From positions 1 through 18,271 of the forward strand of contig JBEVNX010000164.1 in assembly GCA_040507895.1 (NCBI GenBank): a stretch of 18,271 bases of DNA. The letters run 5' to 3'. Position numbers and translations under genes: made by a program. A model generated the notes under the pieces. That model searched no databases, was not told the origin of the DNA, and saw nothing but the letters and a program-made list of their open reading frames with translations. Positions 8,263 through 18,271 of the stretch are shown piece by piece. The DNA comes from JBEVNX01 sp040507895 (GTDB taxonomy: Bacteria > Desulfobacterota > Binatia > JACPRU01). Position 1 is the first letter of the stretch. Every line of letters starts with the position of its first letter.

Positions 8263-8940
8263 TCAGTAAATCAGCTCCCCGATCCGCTCCCAGCGGACCC
8301 AGCGGTCGGCGCCTTCCCACGACCAATAGATCAGGAACGCCTTGCCCTTCACCTTGTCGAGCGCCACCGGCCCCCAGAAGCGGCTGTCGTAGCTGCGGTC
8401 GCGATTGTCGCCCATCGCGAAGATGTAGCCCGCCGGCACCTGAAAGGGGCCGAAGTTGTCGCGCGGCGCCGTCGTGCGGTGGTCGTTCCCCTCGGCGAAG
8501 TGCGCGTACGGGTCGGCTACGGCTTCGCCGTTGACGTACAGGCGCTTGTCGCGGACCTCGATCGTGTCACCTGCGACGGCGACCACACGCTTGATGAAGT
8601 CCTTTTCCTCGTCTTGAGGATAGACGAACACGACGACGTCGCCGCGATGGGGCGTGCCGACCGGGACGATCGACGTGCCGAAGTACGGCAGGCGCACTCC
8701 GTAGACGAACTTGTTGACGAGGATGTGATCGCCGATCAGCAGCGTCGGAATCATCGAGCCCGAGGGGATCTTGAAGGCCTGGACGATGAAGCTGCGGATG
8801 AAGAGGGCGAGCAGCAGCGCGACGATCAGCGCTTCGGCGTACTCGCGAACGACGGACTTCCGCCGCGGCTCGGAGCGCTCCGTGCCCGTCGCCGTGCGCC
8901 GGTCCGTGTCGGCGATGGCGCGTGGGGATTCGGCAGGCAT
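8263..8940 (-). CDS. lepB: Signal peptidase I
   Basis: Cleaves signal peptides from exported proteins at the outer face of the cytoplasmic membrane. The 225-residue protein has a charged N-terminal segment of about 30 residues, one membrane helix (about 35-54, ALIVALLLALFIRSFIVQAF), then the S26 family boxes: IPSGSMIPTL with nucleophile S62, RGDVVVFVYP, the general base K117 in FIKRVVAVAGDTIE, and GDNRDRSYDSRFWG. There is a single helix, as in Gram-positive and many other bacterial enzymes, where E. coli LepB has two. The ATG at 8940 has no clear Shine-Dalgarno site, though it is the first usable start. It follows lepA after a 356-base spacer, keeping the common lepA-lepB order. Confidence 0.96.
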   Translation of the reverse strand: MPAESPRAIADTDRRTATGTERSEPRRKSVVREYAEALIVALLLALFIRSFIVQAFKIPSGSMIPTLLIGDHILVNKFVYGVRLPYFGTSIVPVGTPHRGDVVVFVYPQDEEKDFIKRVVAVAGDTIEVRDKRLYVNGEAVADPYAHFAEGNDHRTTAPRDNFGPFQVPAGYIFAMGDNRDRSYDSRFWGPVALDKVKGKAFLIYWSWEGADRWVRWERIGELIY

Positions 8941-9020
8941 CGCGATCGATGGATCTTAAACGATTCGCACCCGTGGCGTAAGGGTGTCCGGCCTGCTGGC
9001 TCCCTGCAACGAACGAGCGC

Positions 9021-9082
9021 AAGCGGAGTCGGTGAGGGTCGGCGCCGAGTCCAGACCACGCCGACCGTGACCGACTCCGCTT
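9021..9082. repeat. 62-base palindromic element (stem-loop) in the lepA-lepB spacer
   Basis: Arms AAGCGGAGTCGGT (9021-9033) and ACCGACTCCGCTT (9070-9082) are perfect 13-base inverted repeats. Inside them, after three-base internal loops, GGTCGGCG and CGCCGACC form a further perfect eight-pair stem around a 14-base loop. No T-run follows on either strand, so it is not an ordinary terminator. The loop contains CGAGTCCAG, also found in the loop of the palindrome at 14499-14582. It may be a REP-like or miniature mobile repeat, or an RNA-stabilising structure. Confidence 0.75.
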
Positions 9083-9112
9083 CCACCGCCGCTCGTGTAC
9101 TTGCTAGCCACT

Positions 9113-9134
9113 AGCTCTCCATTTGAACATCGCC
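9113..9134 (-). repeat. Degenerate third copy of the lepA 3'-end repeat
   Basis: On the minus strand GGCGATG then TTCAAATGGAGAGCT parallels the lepA ending GGCGATG then CTGAAGGTCGAGAGCT, with one missing base and several substitutions. It lies 89 bases beyond the second copy, close to the 97-base spacing between the first two. The match is short and partly subjective. Confidence 0.35.
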
Positions 9135-9173
9135 ATGTCGTCACTCGCGCGCTCATCGCTTCCGCTGGTCACG

Positions 9174-9224
9174 AGTACCATCGGTACTGCCGCTCTCCGT
9201 CAGCTCTCGACCCTCAGCATCGCC
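9174..9224 (-). repeat. Second copy of a 51-base repeat that includes the lepA 3' end
   Basis: This segment matches 9271-9321 at 48 of 51 positions, offset by 97 bases. On the minus strand it again reads the codons for A-M-L-R-V-E-S followed by TGA, echoing the lepA ending A-M-L-K-V-E-S-stop, then the same downstream sequence with the palindrome AGTACC-N3-GGTACT. Similarity continues less well for about 25 more bases past the palindrome. It is a local tandem duplication of the end of lepA. Confidence 0.9.
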
Positions 9225-9270
9225 CACTTCGGCGCTTTGCGCCTCCAATTCGTCGCTCCCTTTGGTCGCC

Positions 9271-9296
9271 AGTACCGTTGGTACTGCCGCTCTCCG

Positions 9297-9321
<25 letters not shown>
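9271..9321 (-). repeat. First copy of the 51-base repeat, overlapping the lepA stop
   Basis: It covers the last eight lepA codons, including the stop, plus 26 bases downstream that contain the six-base inverted repeat AGTACC-GTT-GGTACT (9271-9285). The paired copy at 9174-9224 differs at three positions, two of them in the three-base loop of this palindrome, so the stem is conserved while the loop varies. Confidence 0.9.
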
Positions 9322-11099
<1,778 letters not shown>

Positions 11100-11139
11100 C
11101 GCAGTATTGGGCGAAGCGCTCGGGAAGTGTGAGGGCTGC

Positions 11140-12075
11140 TCAGCGGGCAGATGCCCCGAGTCGCTGGCGGAACCATTCATACGTGCGCGCGAGGCCCTCG
11201 TCGAGCGCCACCCGCGGCTCCCAGCCGAGCGCCTGCTTGGCGAGCGCGGGGTCGATGACGCTGCGCCGCTGCTCTCCGGCCTTGGCGGGGGCGTGCTGCG
11301 GGGCGAGCGGCCTTCCCGAGAGCGCGACCAGCTTCGCCGCAAGCGCGACCACGTCCGTCTCGCGCCCCGTGCCGACGTTCACCGGCCCGACGTGGGCGCT
11401 GTCGAGCGCGGCCAGGTTGGCGCGCACGAGATCCTCGACGAAGACGTAGTCGCGGGTCTGCTTGCCGTCGCCATTGATGCGCGGCGGCTCGCCGCGGAGG
11501 AGCTTCTCGCAGAAGATCGCCACCACGCCGGCCTCGCCGTGCGGGTCCTGGCGCGGCCCGTAGACGTTGGCGTAGCGCAGCGCGAGGTACGGGAGCCCGT
11601 GGACGGCGTGGTAGTAGAAGAGATAGTGCTCGCCCGAGCGCTTGCTCACTCCGTAAGGCGAGATCGGCTGGGTGCGATCGGTTTCGCGGGCGGGGAAGCG
11701 CTCCTGCTCGCCGTAGGTGGCGCCGCCGGAGGAGGCGAAGATGACTCGGCCGACGCCATTCTTCACCGCGGCTTCGAGCAGGCGGATCGTGCCGAGGATG
11801 TTGACCTCGGCGTCGAAGGCGGGCGAGGCGACCGAGAGCCTCACGTCCATCTGCGCGGCGTGGTGGCTGATGACGTCCGGCCGCTCGGCCGCGACGACGT
11901 CGGCGATCGCAGGCGAGACGATGTCGATCTCATGAAACTGCGCGCCCGCCGGGACGTTCTCGCGCTTGCCGGAATAGAGGTTGTCGACGACCGCCACTTC
12001 GTGGCCCGCGGCGAGATACGCGTCCGCGATCGTCGAGCCGATGAAGCCAGCCCCGCCGGTGATCAACGCCTTCAC
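11140..12075 (-). CDS. NAD-dependent epimerase/dehydratase, GalE-like (nucleotide-sugar 4-epimerase)
   Basis: A 311-residue extended short-chain dehydrogenase acting on a UDP-sugar. The NAD-binding GGAGFIGS (7-14), DNLYSGKREN after strand 2, catalytic S115/S116 with Y141-G-V-S-K145, and RYANVYGPRQDPHGEAGVV are all present, with DGKQTRDYVFVEDLVRA near the C-terminal part. These fit UDP-glucose 4-epimerase relatives. Following genes for UDP-glucuronate and UDP-xylose formation, it could act on UDP-xylose, UDP-glucuronate or UDP-glucose; the sequence alone does not settle this. The start is a GTG at 12075; GAGGAG, which overlaps the stop of the preceding gene, is 11 bases upstream. The gap to that gene is 15 bases and to lepA 40 bases. 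Confidence 0.93.
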   Translation of the reverse strand: MKALITGGAGFIGSTIADAYLAAGHEVAVVDNLYSGKRENVPAGAQFHEIDIVSPAIADVVAAERPDVISHHAAQMDVRLSVASPAFDAEVNILGTIRLLEAAVKNGVGRVIFASSGGATYGEQERFPARETDRTQPISPYGVSKRSGEHYLFYYHAVHGLPYLALRYANVYGPRQDPHGEAGVVAIFCEKLLRGEPPRINGDGKQTRDYVFVEDLVRANLAALDSAHVGPVNVGTGRETDVVALAAKLVALSGRPLAPQHAPAKAGEQRRSVIDPALAKQALGWEPRVALDEGLARTYEWFRQRLGASAR

Positions 12076-12090
12076 GATGGATGATTCTCC

Positions 12091-13023
<933 letters not shown>

Positions 13024-13072
13024 CGAGCGCTATCCTAGCGGCCGCATCTCGCGACGCCAACTCGCTCCGGGC

Positions 13073-14389
13073 TCAGCCCTCGATCACCGGTGATCGCCCA
13101 ATCGAGTGATAGACGAAGCCGAGTTGCCGCATGTCGTCGGGCTCGTAGAGGTTGCGGCCGTCGAAGATGACCGGCTGCTTGAGCAACCGCTTCATGCGCG
13201 CGAAATCGGGGCGGCGAAACTCGTTCCACTCGGTGAGGATGAGCAGCGCGTCCGCGCCGCCGAGCGCGTCGTAGTTGATGGCGTGGTAGCTCACCTGGTC
13301 CCCGAAAAAGCGCTGCGCTTCGGCGAGCGCTTCGGGGTCGTGCACCTGCACCTTGGCTCCCGCCTTGAGCAGGCCTTCGATGACCGTGAGCGAAGGCGCC
13401 TCGCGCATGTCGTCCGTACGCGGCTTGAACGAAAGGCCCCAGACCGCGAACGTGCGCCCCCGCAGGCTGTCGCCGAAGAGCGCTTTCACCTTGTGCACGA
13501 GCACGTGCTTCTGACGATCGTTGACCGCGTCCACCGCGCGCAGCATGGTGGAATCGAGGCCGCACTCCTCGGCGGAATGAATCATCGCCTTCACGTCCTT
13601 CGGGAAGCACGACCCGCCGTAGCCGATGCCGGGAAACAGGAAGTGCTGGCCGATGCGCCGATCCGAGCCGACGCCTCGGCGCACCAGGTTCACGTTCGCG
13701 CCGATCCGCTCGCACAAGTTTGCCACCTCGTTCATGAACGAGATGCGCGTCGCGAGCAGCGCGTTGGCCGCGTACTTTGTCATCTCCGCGCTGCGGTTGT
13801 CCATGACGAGGATGGGGTTCTCGGTGCGGACGAACGGCGCATAGAGCTCCTGCATGAGATCGATCGCTCGGGGCGAGTCGCTGCCGATCACCACGCGGTC
13901 GGGCTTCAAGAAGTCGTCGATGGCGGCCCCTTCCTTGAGGAACTCGGGATTCGAGACTACGTCGAACGGCTGCGAGGTCACGGCCGCGACCGCTTGCCGG
14001 ACTTGGTCGGCGGTTCCGACCGGCACGGTCGACTTGTTGACGATGATTCGGTAGCCGTCCATCGCCCGTCCGATCTCGGTGGCCACGTCGAGCACCGCCG
14101 AGAGGTCGGCCGAGCCGTTGCTCCGCTCCGGCGTGCCGACCGCGATGAAGCAGAAGAGCGAAGTCTTGACCGCGGCGAGGAGGTCGTTCGTGAACGAGAG
14201 CCGTCCCTCTTTCTGATTGCGCCGCAGGAGCTCCTCGAGACCAGGCTCGTAGATCGGCGATCTTCCCTCGCGCAGCAGCGCGAGCTTGCGCTCGTCGACG
14301 TCGATGCCTATCACGTCGTTGCCGCACTCGGCGAAGCACGTGCCGGCGACGAGCCCGACGTAACCGGTTCCCACCACACAGACTTTCAT
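13073..14389 (-). CDS. ugd: UDP-glucose 6-dehydrogenase
   Basis: Oxidises UDP-glucose to UDP-glucuronate with two NAD. The 438-residue protein has the N-terminal Rossmann motif VVGTGYVGLVAG (5-16), NKSTVPVGT, NPEFLKEG (147-154), the central helix with K205 and N209, and catalytic C261 in GYGGSCFPKD, followed by the UDP-binding C-terminal domain (VWGLSFKPRTDDMREAPSL). Positions match E. coli Ugd closely (Cys260). The ATG at 14389 has a well-placed AGGAG five bases upstream. It is the first gene after a structured spacer and supplies the decarboxylase and perhaps the epimerase downstream. Confidence 0.97.
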   Translation of the reverse strand: MKVCVVGTGYVGLVAGTCFAECGNDVIGIDVDERKLALLREGRSPIYEPGLEELLRRNQKEGRLSFTNDLLAAVKTSLFCFIAVGTPERSNGSADLSAVLDVATEIGRAMDGYRIIVNKSTVPVGTADQVRQAVAAVTSQPFDVVSNPEFLKEGAAIDDFLKPDRVVIGSDSPRAIDLMQELYAPFVRTENPILVMDNRSAEMTKYAANALLATRISFMNEVANLCERIGANVNLVRRGVGSDRRIGQHFLFPGIGYGGSCFPKDVKAMIHSAEECGLDSTMLRAVDAVNDRQKHVLVHKVKALFGDSLRGRTFAVWGLSFKPRTDDMREAPSLTVIEGLLKAGAKVQVHDPEALAEAQRFFGDQVSYHAINYDALGGADALLILTEWNEFRRPDFARMKRLLKQPVIFDGRNLYEPDDMRQLGFVYHSIGRSPVIEG

Positions 14390-14419
14390 TTACGCTCCTG
14401 GGGCTATTCTCTACGTAAT

Positions 14420-14448
14420 GACGGTTGGGCCCAAGGCGCGCAACCGTC
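14420..14448. promoter_or_regulatory. Inverted repeat upstream of UDP-glucose dehydrogenase
   Basis: GACGGTTG (14420-14427) and CAACCGTC (14441-14448) are perfect eight-base inverted repeats around 13 bases containing GGGCCC. They lie 31 bases before the ugd start. The arrangement could be an operator or a hairpin in the leader. A weak minus-strand TTGGGC-N17-GAGAAT promoter overlaps it; I do not rely on that. Confidence 0.4.
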
Positions 14449-14498
14449 AGCGCCGACGAGCCGCCCCATCCGAATCCGCGCGAGTAGCCCGTCGCGGG

Positions 14499-14591
14499 TG
14501 AGACGGACGCGGTGACGTTCGCCGCCGTGGCCGACAACGAGTCCAGGCCGAGGCGAACCTCGCTGCCCCCGCGTCCGTCTCAAAACGTCAC
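14499..14591. repeat. Nested and interleaved inverted repeats after the sugar-phosphate transferase gene
   Basis: TGAGACGGACGCGG (14499-14512) pairs perfectly with CCGCGTCCGTCTCA (14569-14582). Inside, GTTCGCC (14517-14523) pairs with GGCGAAC (14552-14558). In addition GTGACGTT (14512-14519) is complementary to AACGTCAC (14584-14591), which crosses the first pair, so a pseudoknot or two alternative folds are possible. The loop carries CGAGTCCAG, shared with the palindrome at 9021-9082. On the minus strand it begins 7 bases after the stop of the preceding gene and has no long T-run. It probably separates two transcription units. Confidence 0.65.
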
Positions 14592-14598
14592 AGGTCGA

Positions 14599-16008
14599 TC
14601 AGTAGGCATTCGGGTTGGTGAACCCACGGAACAGCGTCAAGAACAGGATCTTCAGATCGAGCAGCAGCGACCAATTCTCGATGTAGTAAAGGTCGTAGCG
14701 AATCCGCTGCTCGACGGAGGTGTTGCCGCGAAGTCCGTGAACCTGCGCCCAGCCCGTCATCCCGGCGCGCACCTTGTGGCGCAGCATGTAGTTGGGGATC
14801 TTCTGCCGGAACTGCTCGATGAAGACCGGCCGTTCCGGACGCGGGCCGACCAGGCTCATCTCCCCCCACAGCACGTTCAGCAGCTGCGGCACCTCGTCGA
14901 GGCTGGTGTGGCGAAGCCACACGCCGAGCCGCGTCCGGCGCGGATCCTCGCGCCGCGCCCACACCGCCCCGGTGTCGCTCTCCGCGTCGGCGCGCATGGT
15001 GCGGAACTTCCAAACCAGGAACGTCCGTCCGTCGAGGCTCATGCGCTCCTGGCGGTAGAAGACCGAGCCGGCGGAGGTGAGCTTGATCGCCAGCGCGATG
15101 AGCAGGAACAGCGGCGAGAGCACGATGAGCAAGCCCGTCGCCAGCATCACGTCGACCGCACGCTTGAGCACGTCGTTCCAGCCGCCGAGCGGGGTGTCGA
15201 GGAGGCTCACCACGGGCATACCGTCGAAGTCCTCGATGCCGCCTCGCAGGCTGATGAACTTGTAGATGTCGGGGATCACCTTGATGTCGACCATCGAAGG
15301 ACCGATGCGCTTGAGAATCTCTTCGAGGTAGCCGATCGAATCGAGTGGCAGCGCGATCAGCACCTGATCGATGCCGTTCTGCTCAAGAATCGCCTGCACG
15401 TCCCCGTAGGTGCCGATCACCCGCGCGCCGTCAATCGCCCGGCCGATCTCCTCGCGCCGCTCGGCCAGGAACCCTCGGATCGTGAAGCCGAGCCCGGGAT
15501 GCTCGGCGATCTTGCTGGCGACAGTCTGCGCGAGGTCGCCCGAGCCGATGATCAGCACGTGGCGCAAGTTGTAGCCGCGCGCGCGGAACACGGCGAGCAC
15601 CTGGCGAAGCAGGAGGCGCTCGGCGACCAACATCACCACCGCGAGCACCCAAAAGTAGAAGAAGACGCCTCGCGAGAACGAGTAGTCCTTCTCCCAGAAG
15701 AGGAACGCCACCGCCATGAACACCAGCACGGACAGCGTCGAAGCCTGCGCGACCCGGATCGCTTCATTCATCGCCTGGGTGCCGCGAGTGAGGTGGTAGA
15801 GCCCGAAGCTGCGCAGCGCCACCGCCCAGATCACCCAGACGAACAACACCATCGGCAGGTAGTTCGTCATCGGCGGGACGCCCTTCGGCGCGGGGATCGG
15901 CCCCCAGTCGAAGCGCATGTAGTAGGCGAAGATCCACGCGAGGGAGACGACGGTCATGTCGGCGAGTAAGAACAGACCCTGGAAGATCTGGTGATGCTGC
16001 TTCAGCAC
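14599..16008 (-). CDS. Polyprenyl-phosphate sugar-1-phosphate transferase (WcaJ/EpsE-like exopolysaccharide initiator)
   Basis: Transfers hexose-1-phosphate from a UDP-sugar to undecaprenyl phosphate, the first membrane step of polysaccharide repeat-unit assembly. The 469-residue protein has four N-terminal membrane helices (within residues 10-135), a Rossmann-like domain starting RHVLIIGSGDLAQTVASKI, a fifth hydrophobic segment (about 280-305, VMLATGLLIVLSPLFLLIAL) and the catalytic region with YRQERMSLDGRTF, WKFRTMR, SLDEVPQLLNVLWGEMSLVG (369-388), PRPERP and AGMTGWAQV (415-423). This is the long, WcaJ-type architecture. Glucose is the commonest substrate, but sugar specificity is not readable. 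The GTG start at 16008 overlaps the preceding glycosyltransferase stop by 7 bases. Confidence 0.95.
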   Translation of the reverse strand: MLKQHHQIFQGLFLLADMTVVSLAWIFAYYMRFDWGPIPAPKGVPPMTNYLPMVLFVWVIWAVALRSFGLYHLTRGTQAMNEAIRVAQASTLSVLVFMAVAFLFWEKDYSFSRGVFFYFWVLAVVMLVAERLLLRQVLAVFRARGYNLRHVLIIGSGDLAQTVASKIAEHPGLGFTIRGFLAERREEIGRAIDGARVIGTYGDVQAILEQNGIDQVLIALPLDSIGYLEEILKRIGPSMVDIKVIPDIYKFISLRGGIEDFDGMPVVSLLDTPLGGWNDVLKRAVDVMLATGLLIVLSPLFLLIALAIKLTSAGSVFYRQERMSLDGRTFLVWKFRTMRADAESDTGAVWARREDPRRTRLGVWLRHTSLDEVPQLLNVLWGEMSLVGPRPERPVFIEQFRQKIPNYMLRHKVRAGMTGWAQVHGLRGNTSVEQRIRYDLYYIENWSLLLDLKILFLTLFRGFTNPNAY

Positions 16009-17114
16009 GTGCGGATTCCCGGCGCGGCGAAGCCGCGCAGCTCGTCGACGAATCGATCGCGCCGGAAGGCGCTGGCGTGGTGGCGCAGGCGCGACGGCGC
16101 GAACTCCGCCTCGCAGTCACGAAATACAGCGAGCCCTTCGAGCAGCCCATCGACGCCCGCCGTCGGATAGAGGACGCCAGTCGGGCCCCCTCCATTGCCG
16201 GCGGGGCGTACCGTCTCGCAGAGCCCGCCGCTCCGCAGCGCGACCACGGGCCGGCCCATCGCCTGACATTCGACCGGCGCGATGCCAAAATCTTCCACGC
16301 CGGGGAAGACAAGCGCGCGAGCGTTGCGGTAGAGGTCGGGGAGGCGCTCGGAGGGCTGCCACCCGAGAAAGCGCACCGACGGCGGCGCCACCGCGCGCAG
16401 GTGCCGCTCCTCGGGCCCGCTGCCGACGATCCACAGCGAATCCCCGCAGCGACGGAAGGCCTCGAGGGCCACGTCGACGCGCTTGTAGGGGACCAGCGAA
16501 GAAACCATCAGGAAGTACTCGCCCTTGCCGGTCGGCAGCGGCTCCTCGAAATAGCGGTCCTCGACGGGCGGGTAGATCACGGTCGCCTCGCGGCGATAGT
16601 AGCGCGCCACGCGCCGCTCGACGTGTCGAGAAATCGCGGCGATGCGATCGACGCGGGCGGTCGCGCTCACGTCCCAAGTGCGCAGGTAGGAAGCCCAGGC
16701 GGAGATCGCGAGCTCGACGGGCTTCGCCGTGCGGCCGAAATAGTCGTCGTAGCGGTCCCATACGTAACGCATGGGCGAGAAGCAGTAGCAGGCATGCTCG
16801 CCGTCGGGCGGTGGAATCGCGCCCTTGGCGACCGCATGGCTCATACTGAGCACGAGGTCGTACTGCGCGAGGTCGAAACGCTCGACCGCCATCGGAAACA
16901 GCGGCAGCAGGTAGCGATAGTAGCGGTGGACGTTCGGCACGCGCTGAAGGAACGACGTGACGATCGTGTGGCGCTCGATCGCAGCGCTGACCGACCCCTT
17001 GCGGTGAAACAGAGCGTAGATGTCCGCGTCCGGAAACAGCTCGCAGGCAGCTTCCAGGCACTTCTCCCCACCCCGCATCCCCGTCAGCCAGTCGTGAACC
17101 AGGGCTACCTTCAA
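16002..17114 (-). CDS. Glycosyltransferase, GT4 family
   Basis: A 370-residue GT-B fold enzyme that probably adds one sugar to a lipid-linked polysaccharide precursor at the cytoplasmic face. It opens MKVALVHDWLTGMRGGEKCL, a start typical of a GT4 subgroup in exopolysaccharide clusters, and has the donor-binding half with VSSLVPYKRVDVALEAF, GSGPEERHLR, FLGWQPSERLPDLYRNA and the E-x7-E motif in VEDFGIAPVECQAMGRPVVA. The start is a TTG at 17114, in a TTGA overlap with the preceding glycosyltransferase stop; AGGAGG lies 14 bases upstream. The length is typical. Donor and acceptor cannot be read. It overlaps the sugar-phosphate transferase gene by 7 bases, so the three genes form one translationally linked unit. 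Confidence 0.94.
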   Translation of the reverse strand: MKVALVHDWLTGMRGGEKCLEAACELFPDADIYALFHRKGSVSAAIERHTIVTSFLQRVPNVHRYYRYLLPLFPMAVERFDLAQYDLVLSMSHAVAKGAIPPPDGEHACYCFSPMRYVWDRYDDYFGRTAKPVELAISAWASYLRTWDVSATARVDRIAAISRHVERRVARYYRREATVIYPPVEDRYFEEPLPTGKGEYFLMVSSLVPYKRVDVALEAFRRCGDSLWIVGSGPEERHLRAVAPPSVRFLGWQPSERLPDLYRNARALVFPGVEDFGIAPVECQAMGRPVVALRSGGLCETVRPAGNGGGPTGVLYPTAGVDGLLEGLAVFRDCEAEFAPSRLRHHASAFRRDRFVDELRGFAAPGIRTC

Positions 17115-18199
17115 GAGTTCGCCAGAACCTCCTCGTACACCGAGAGAGTCTTACGGGCCGCCTCCGTCCAGGAGAACGCCGCCGCGCGCCGTTTTCCCCT
17201 CTCCACGAGCTCCTTGCGAAGCCCCTGATCTTTGAGCAGGCGATACATTTCGGCCGCGATCGTGTCAACGCGATGCGGCGCGACCAGCATCGCCGCGCCC
17301 GCGGCGATCTCCGGCACGGCTCCGGCATCGGGGCCGAGCACGGGCGTGCCACAAGCGAACGCCTCGACGACGGGCAGGCAGAATCCCTCGTAGAGCGCCA
17401 CCGAGGCGAGGAGCTCGGCGCCGTTGTAGAGCGCGACCAGCTCCTCCCTGCCCGCCCCCGCGACGATTCGGATCCGCTCGCGCCCGGTGGCGGCGCCGAT
17501 CGCGCCCCGCACGGCGGCGGAGCGATCGAAGCCGCCCCCACAGAGCACCAGCCGAGGCCGCGGCTCCGGCAGGCGATCCCAGGCGCGGACGAGCGTCTCG
17601 ACGTTCTTGTGAGGCAGGCAGTGGCCGACGAAGAGCACGTAAGGCCGCTCGACGCCGAGCGCTTCGAGCACCGACGCCACGCGATCCGCTGCCAGCGGCT
17701 GAAAGCGCGGCGCCACGCCGTTCGGGATGACGCGCAGCTGGGCCCCCGGAGGAGCGAACATCTCGCGAAGGTCCCGCGCCGTCGTCTCCGAGACGGTGAT
17801 GACGCGCGCGGCCCGCCGCAGCGCCCAGCCGATCATGGATCGAGCATAGAGCCAATGCATGGGAGACCGCGGAAACCGCAGGTGGATGAGATCGTGCACC
17901 GTCACTACCGCCGGCCCGGAGAGCAGGAACGGCAAGACGTAGTGGGGCGCGTGGTAGAGATCGATCCTTCGGCCGCGCGCCGCCCGGGGCAGGCTGAGGT
18001 GCTCGGCGATCGAGTACTTGCCGGCGCCGACGGTGACCCACTCGACGAGGTCCAGCGGCAGCTCCGCACGCCCGCCGGGCGCGCCGAAGGCGATGATCTC
18101 GAGGTCAGGGCGCAAGGCGCGCGCGGCCGTCAGCGTCTCGCGGATATACTCGCCGATGCCGCCGTCGCTGATCTTGCGGACGTCGATGCCGAGCCGCAT
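17111..18199 (-). CDS. Glycosyltransferase, GT4 family
   Basis: A 362-residue GT-B fold enzyme, second glycosyltransferase of the cluster. The N-terminal acceptor domain starts MRLGIDVRKISDGGIGEYIR and contains DLYHAPHYVLPF and VVTVHDLIHLRFP, a common pattern in GT4 mannosyl- and related transferases. The donor domain has VITVSETTARDL, VIPNGV, LFVGHCLPHKNVETLVRAW and the E-x7-E motif in YEGFCLPVVEAFACGTPVL, then AGAVPEIA. All family landmarks are present and the length is usual. The ATG at 18199 has no obvious ribosome site; it follows a possible upstream stop by 7 bases, so it may be coupled to an earlier gene. Sugar specificity is unknown. Confidence 0.94.
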   Translation of the reverse strand: MRLGIDVRKISDGGIGEYIRETLTAARALRPDLEIIAFGAPGGRAELPLDLVEWVTVGAGKYSIAEHLSLPRAARGRRIDLYHAPHYVLPFLLSGPAVVTVHDLIHLRFPRSPMHWLYARSMIGWALRRAARVITVSETTARDLREMFAPPGAQLRVIPNGVAPRFQPLAADRVASVLEALGVERPYVLFVGHCLPHKNVETLVRAWDRLPEPRPRLVLCGGGFDRSAAVRGAIGAATGRERIRIVAGAGREELVALYNGAELLASVALYEGFCLPVVEAFACGTPVLGPDAGAVPEIAAGAAMLVAPHRVDTIAAEMYRLLKDQGLRKELVERGKRRAAAFSWTEAARKTLSVYEEVLANS

Positions 18200-18206
18200 C
18201 GGCGAT

Positions 18207-18271
18207 CTAAGAGTCCGCCCCGGCCGAGGTTGCAGCGGAAGCGGAGTCGACGGAGCTCGCCTTGGTCCGGA
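18207..18271 (-). CDS. Possible C-terminal end of an upstream gene (truncated by window)
   Basis: One minus-strand frame is open from the edge to TAG (18209-18207), reading RTKASSVDSASAATSAGADS. The Ala/Ser-rich, high-GC3 ending would suit a protein tail and lies 7 bases before the next start, but 20 codons is too little to be sure. The same stretch contains AAGCGGAGTCG, which matches the arm of the palindrome at 9021, so it may instead be part of an intergenic repeat. Confidence 0.25.
   Translation of the reverse strand, partial: RTKASSVDSASAATSAGADS

Larger units (their letters stand above)
8941..9296. other. lepA-lepB spacer with repeat debris
   Basis: This 356-base stretch has no supported gene. 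It contains two good and one poor copy of a segment that includes the last codons of lepA, a 62-base imperfect palindrome at 9021-9082, and about 80 bases before lepB in which only a weak TAAGAT -10-like hexamer is visible. Its composition and repeats suggest sequence drifting after local duplication. Confidence 0.6.

Noticed and set aside
9021..9082. Intrinsic terminator between lepA and lepB
   Set aside because: The stem is strong, but no T-run follows on either strand, so I list it as a palindromic element only.
11100..11342. N-terminal extension of lepA by 81 residues
   Set aside because: The added part is Arg/Ser/Pro-rich, overlaps the epimerase gene and has no counterpart in LepA, whose conserved N terminus begins right after the GTG at 11099.
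13035..14537. 500-residue minus-strand frame overlapping ugd
   Set aside because: It is a shifted frame of ugd, rich in Arg/Ala/Gly, with no motif. Its first 45 or so residues (SATAANVTASVSPATGYSRG) look protein-like but consist of the inverted repeats of the spacer.

Overview
The window is GC-rich (roughly two thirds G+C by eye) and every gene I can support lies on the minus strand, so transcription runs from high to low coordinates. Shine-Dalgarno sites are of the AGGAGG type and GTG and TTG starts are common. A PyrR-controlled pyr operon next to lepA-lepB and an exopolysaccharide-type sugar cluster suggests a high-GC, environmental, probably Gram-negative bacterium such as an acidobacterial, deltaproteobacterial-like or Methylomirabilota/Rokubacteria-like lineage. 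That placement is inference from gene content only. I see no tRNA, rRNA, CRISPR array or insertion sequence.

From the right edge (transcription order), two GT4 glycosyltransferases (18199-17111 and 17114-16002) and a polyprenyl-phosphate sugar-1-phosphate transferase (16008-14599) overlap by a few bases and form one unit for starting and extending a surface polysaccharide. A 209-base spacer with nested and interleaved inverted repeats follows. Next come UDP-glucose dehydrogenase (14389-13073), UDP-glucuronate decarboxylase (13023-12091) and a GalE-like epimerase (12075-11140), which make UDP-GlcA, UDP-xylose and an unidentified epimer. They run straight into lepA (11099-9297) and then lepB (8940-8263). 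The lepA-lepB spacer holds decaying tandem copies of the lepA 3' end and a 62-base palindromic element related to the one in the 14.5-kb spacer.

Downstream of lepB is about 570 bases without an intact gene, containing debris of a cytochrome c peroxidase-like gene and of another reading frame. Then comes a two-gene unit: a GlsB/YeaQ-type membrane protein (7692-7441) and a 162-residue protein of unknown function (7420-6932).

The last block is de novo pyrimidine synthesis. A sigma70-type promoter, a PyrR-binding hairpin and an intrinsic terminator form a classic PyrR attenuator, followed by pyrR, pyrB, pyrC and carA, the last three joined by GTGA overlaps or short spacing. carA and carB are separated by a cardiolipin-synthase-like phospholipase D gene with its membrane helices at the C terminus instead of the N terminus, flanked by two small open frames (44 and 63 codons) that fill the gaps almost exactly. 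carB runs off the left edge. The most unusual features are this insertion between the two carbamoyl-phosphate synthase subunits and the structured repeats in the spacers. I found no clear evidence of a wholly new system.
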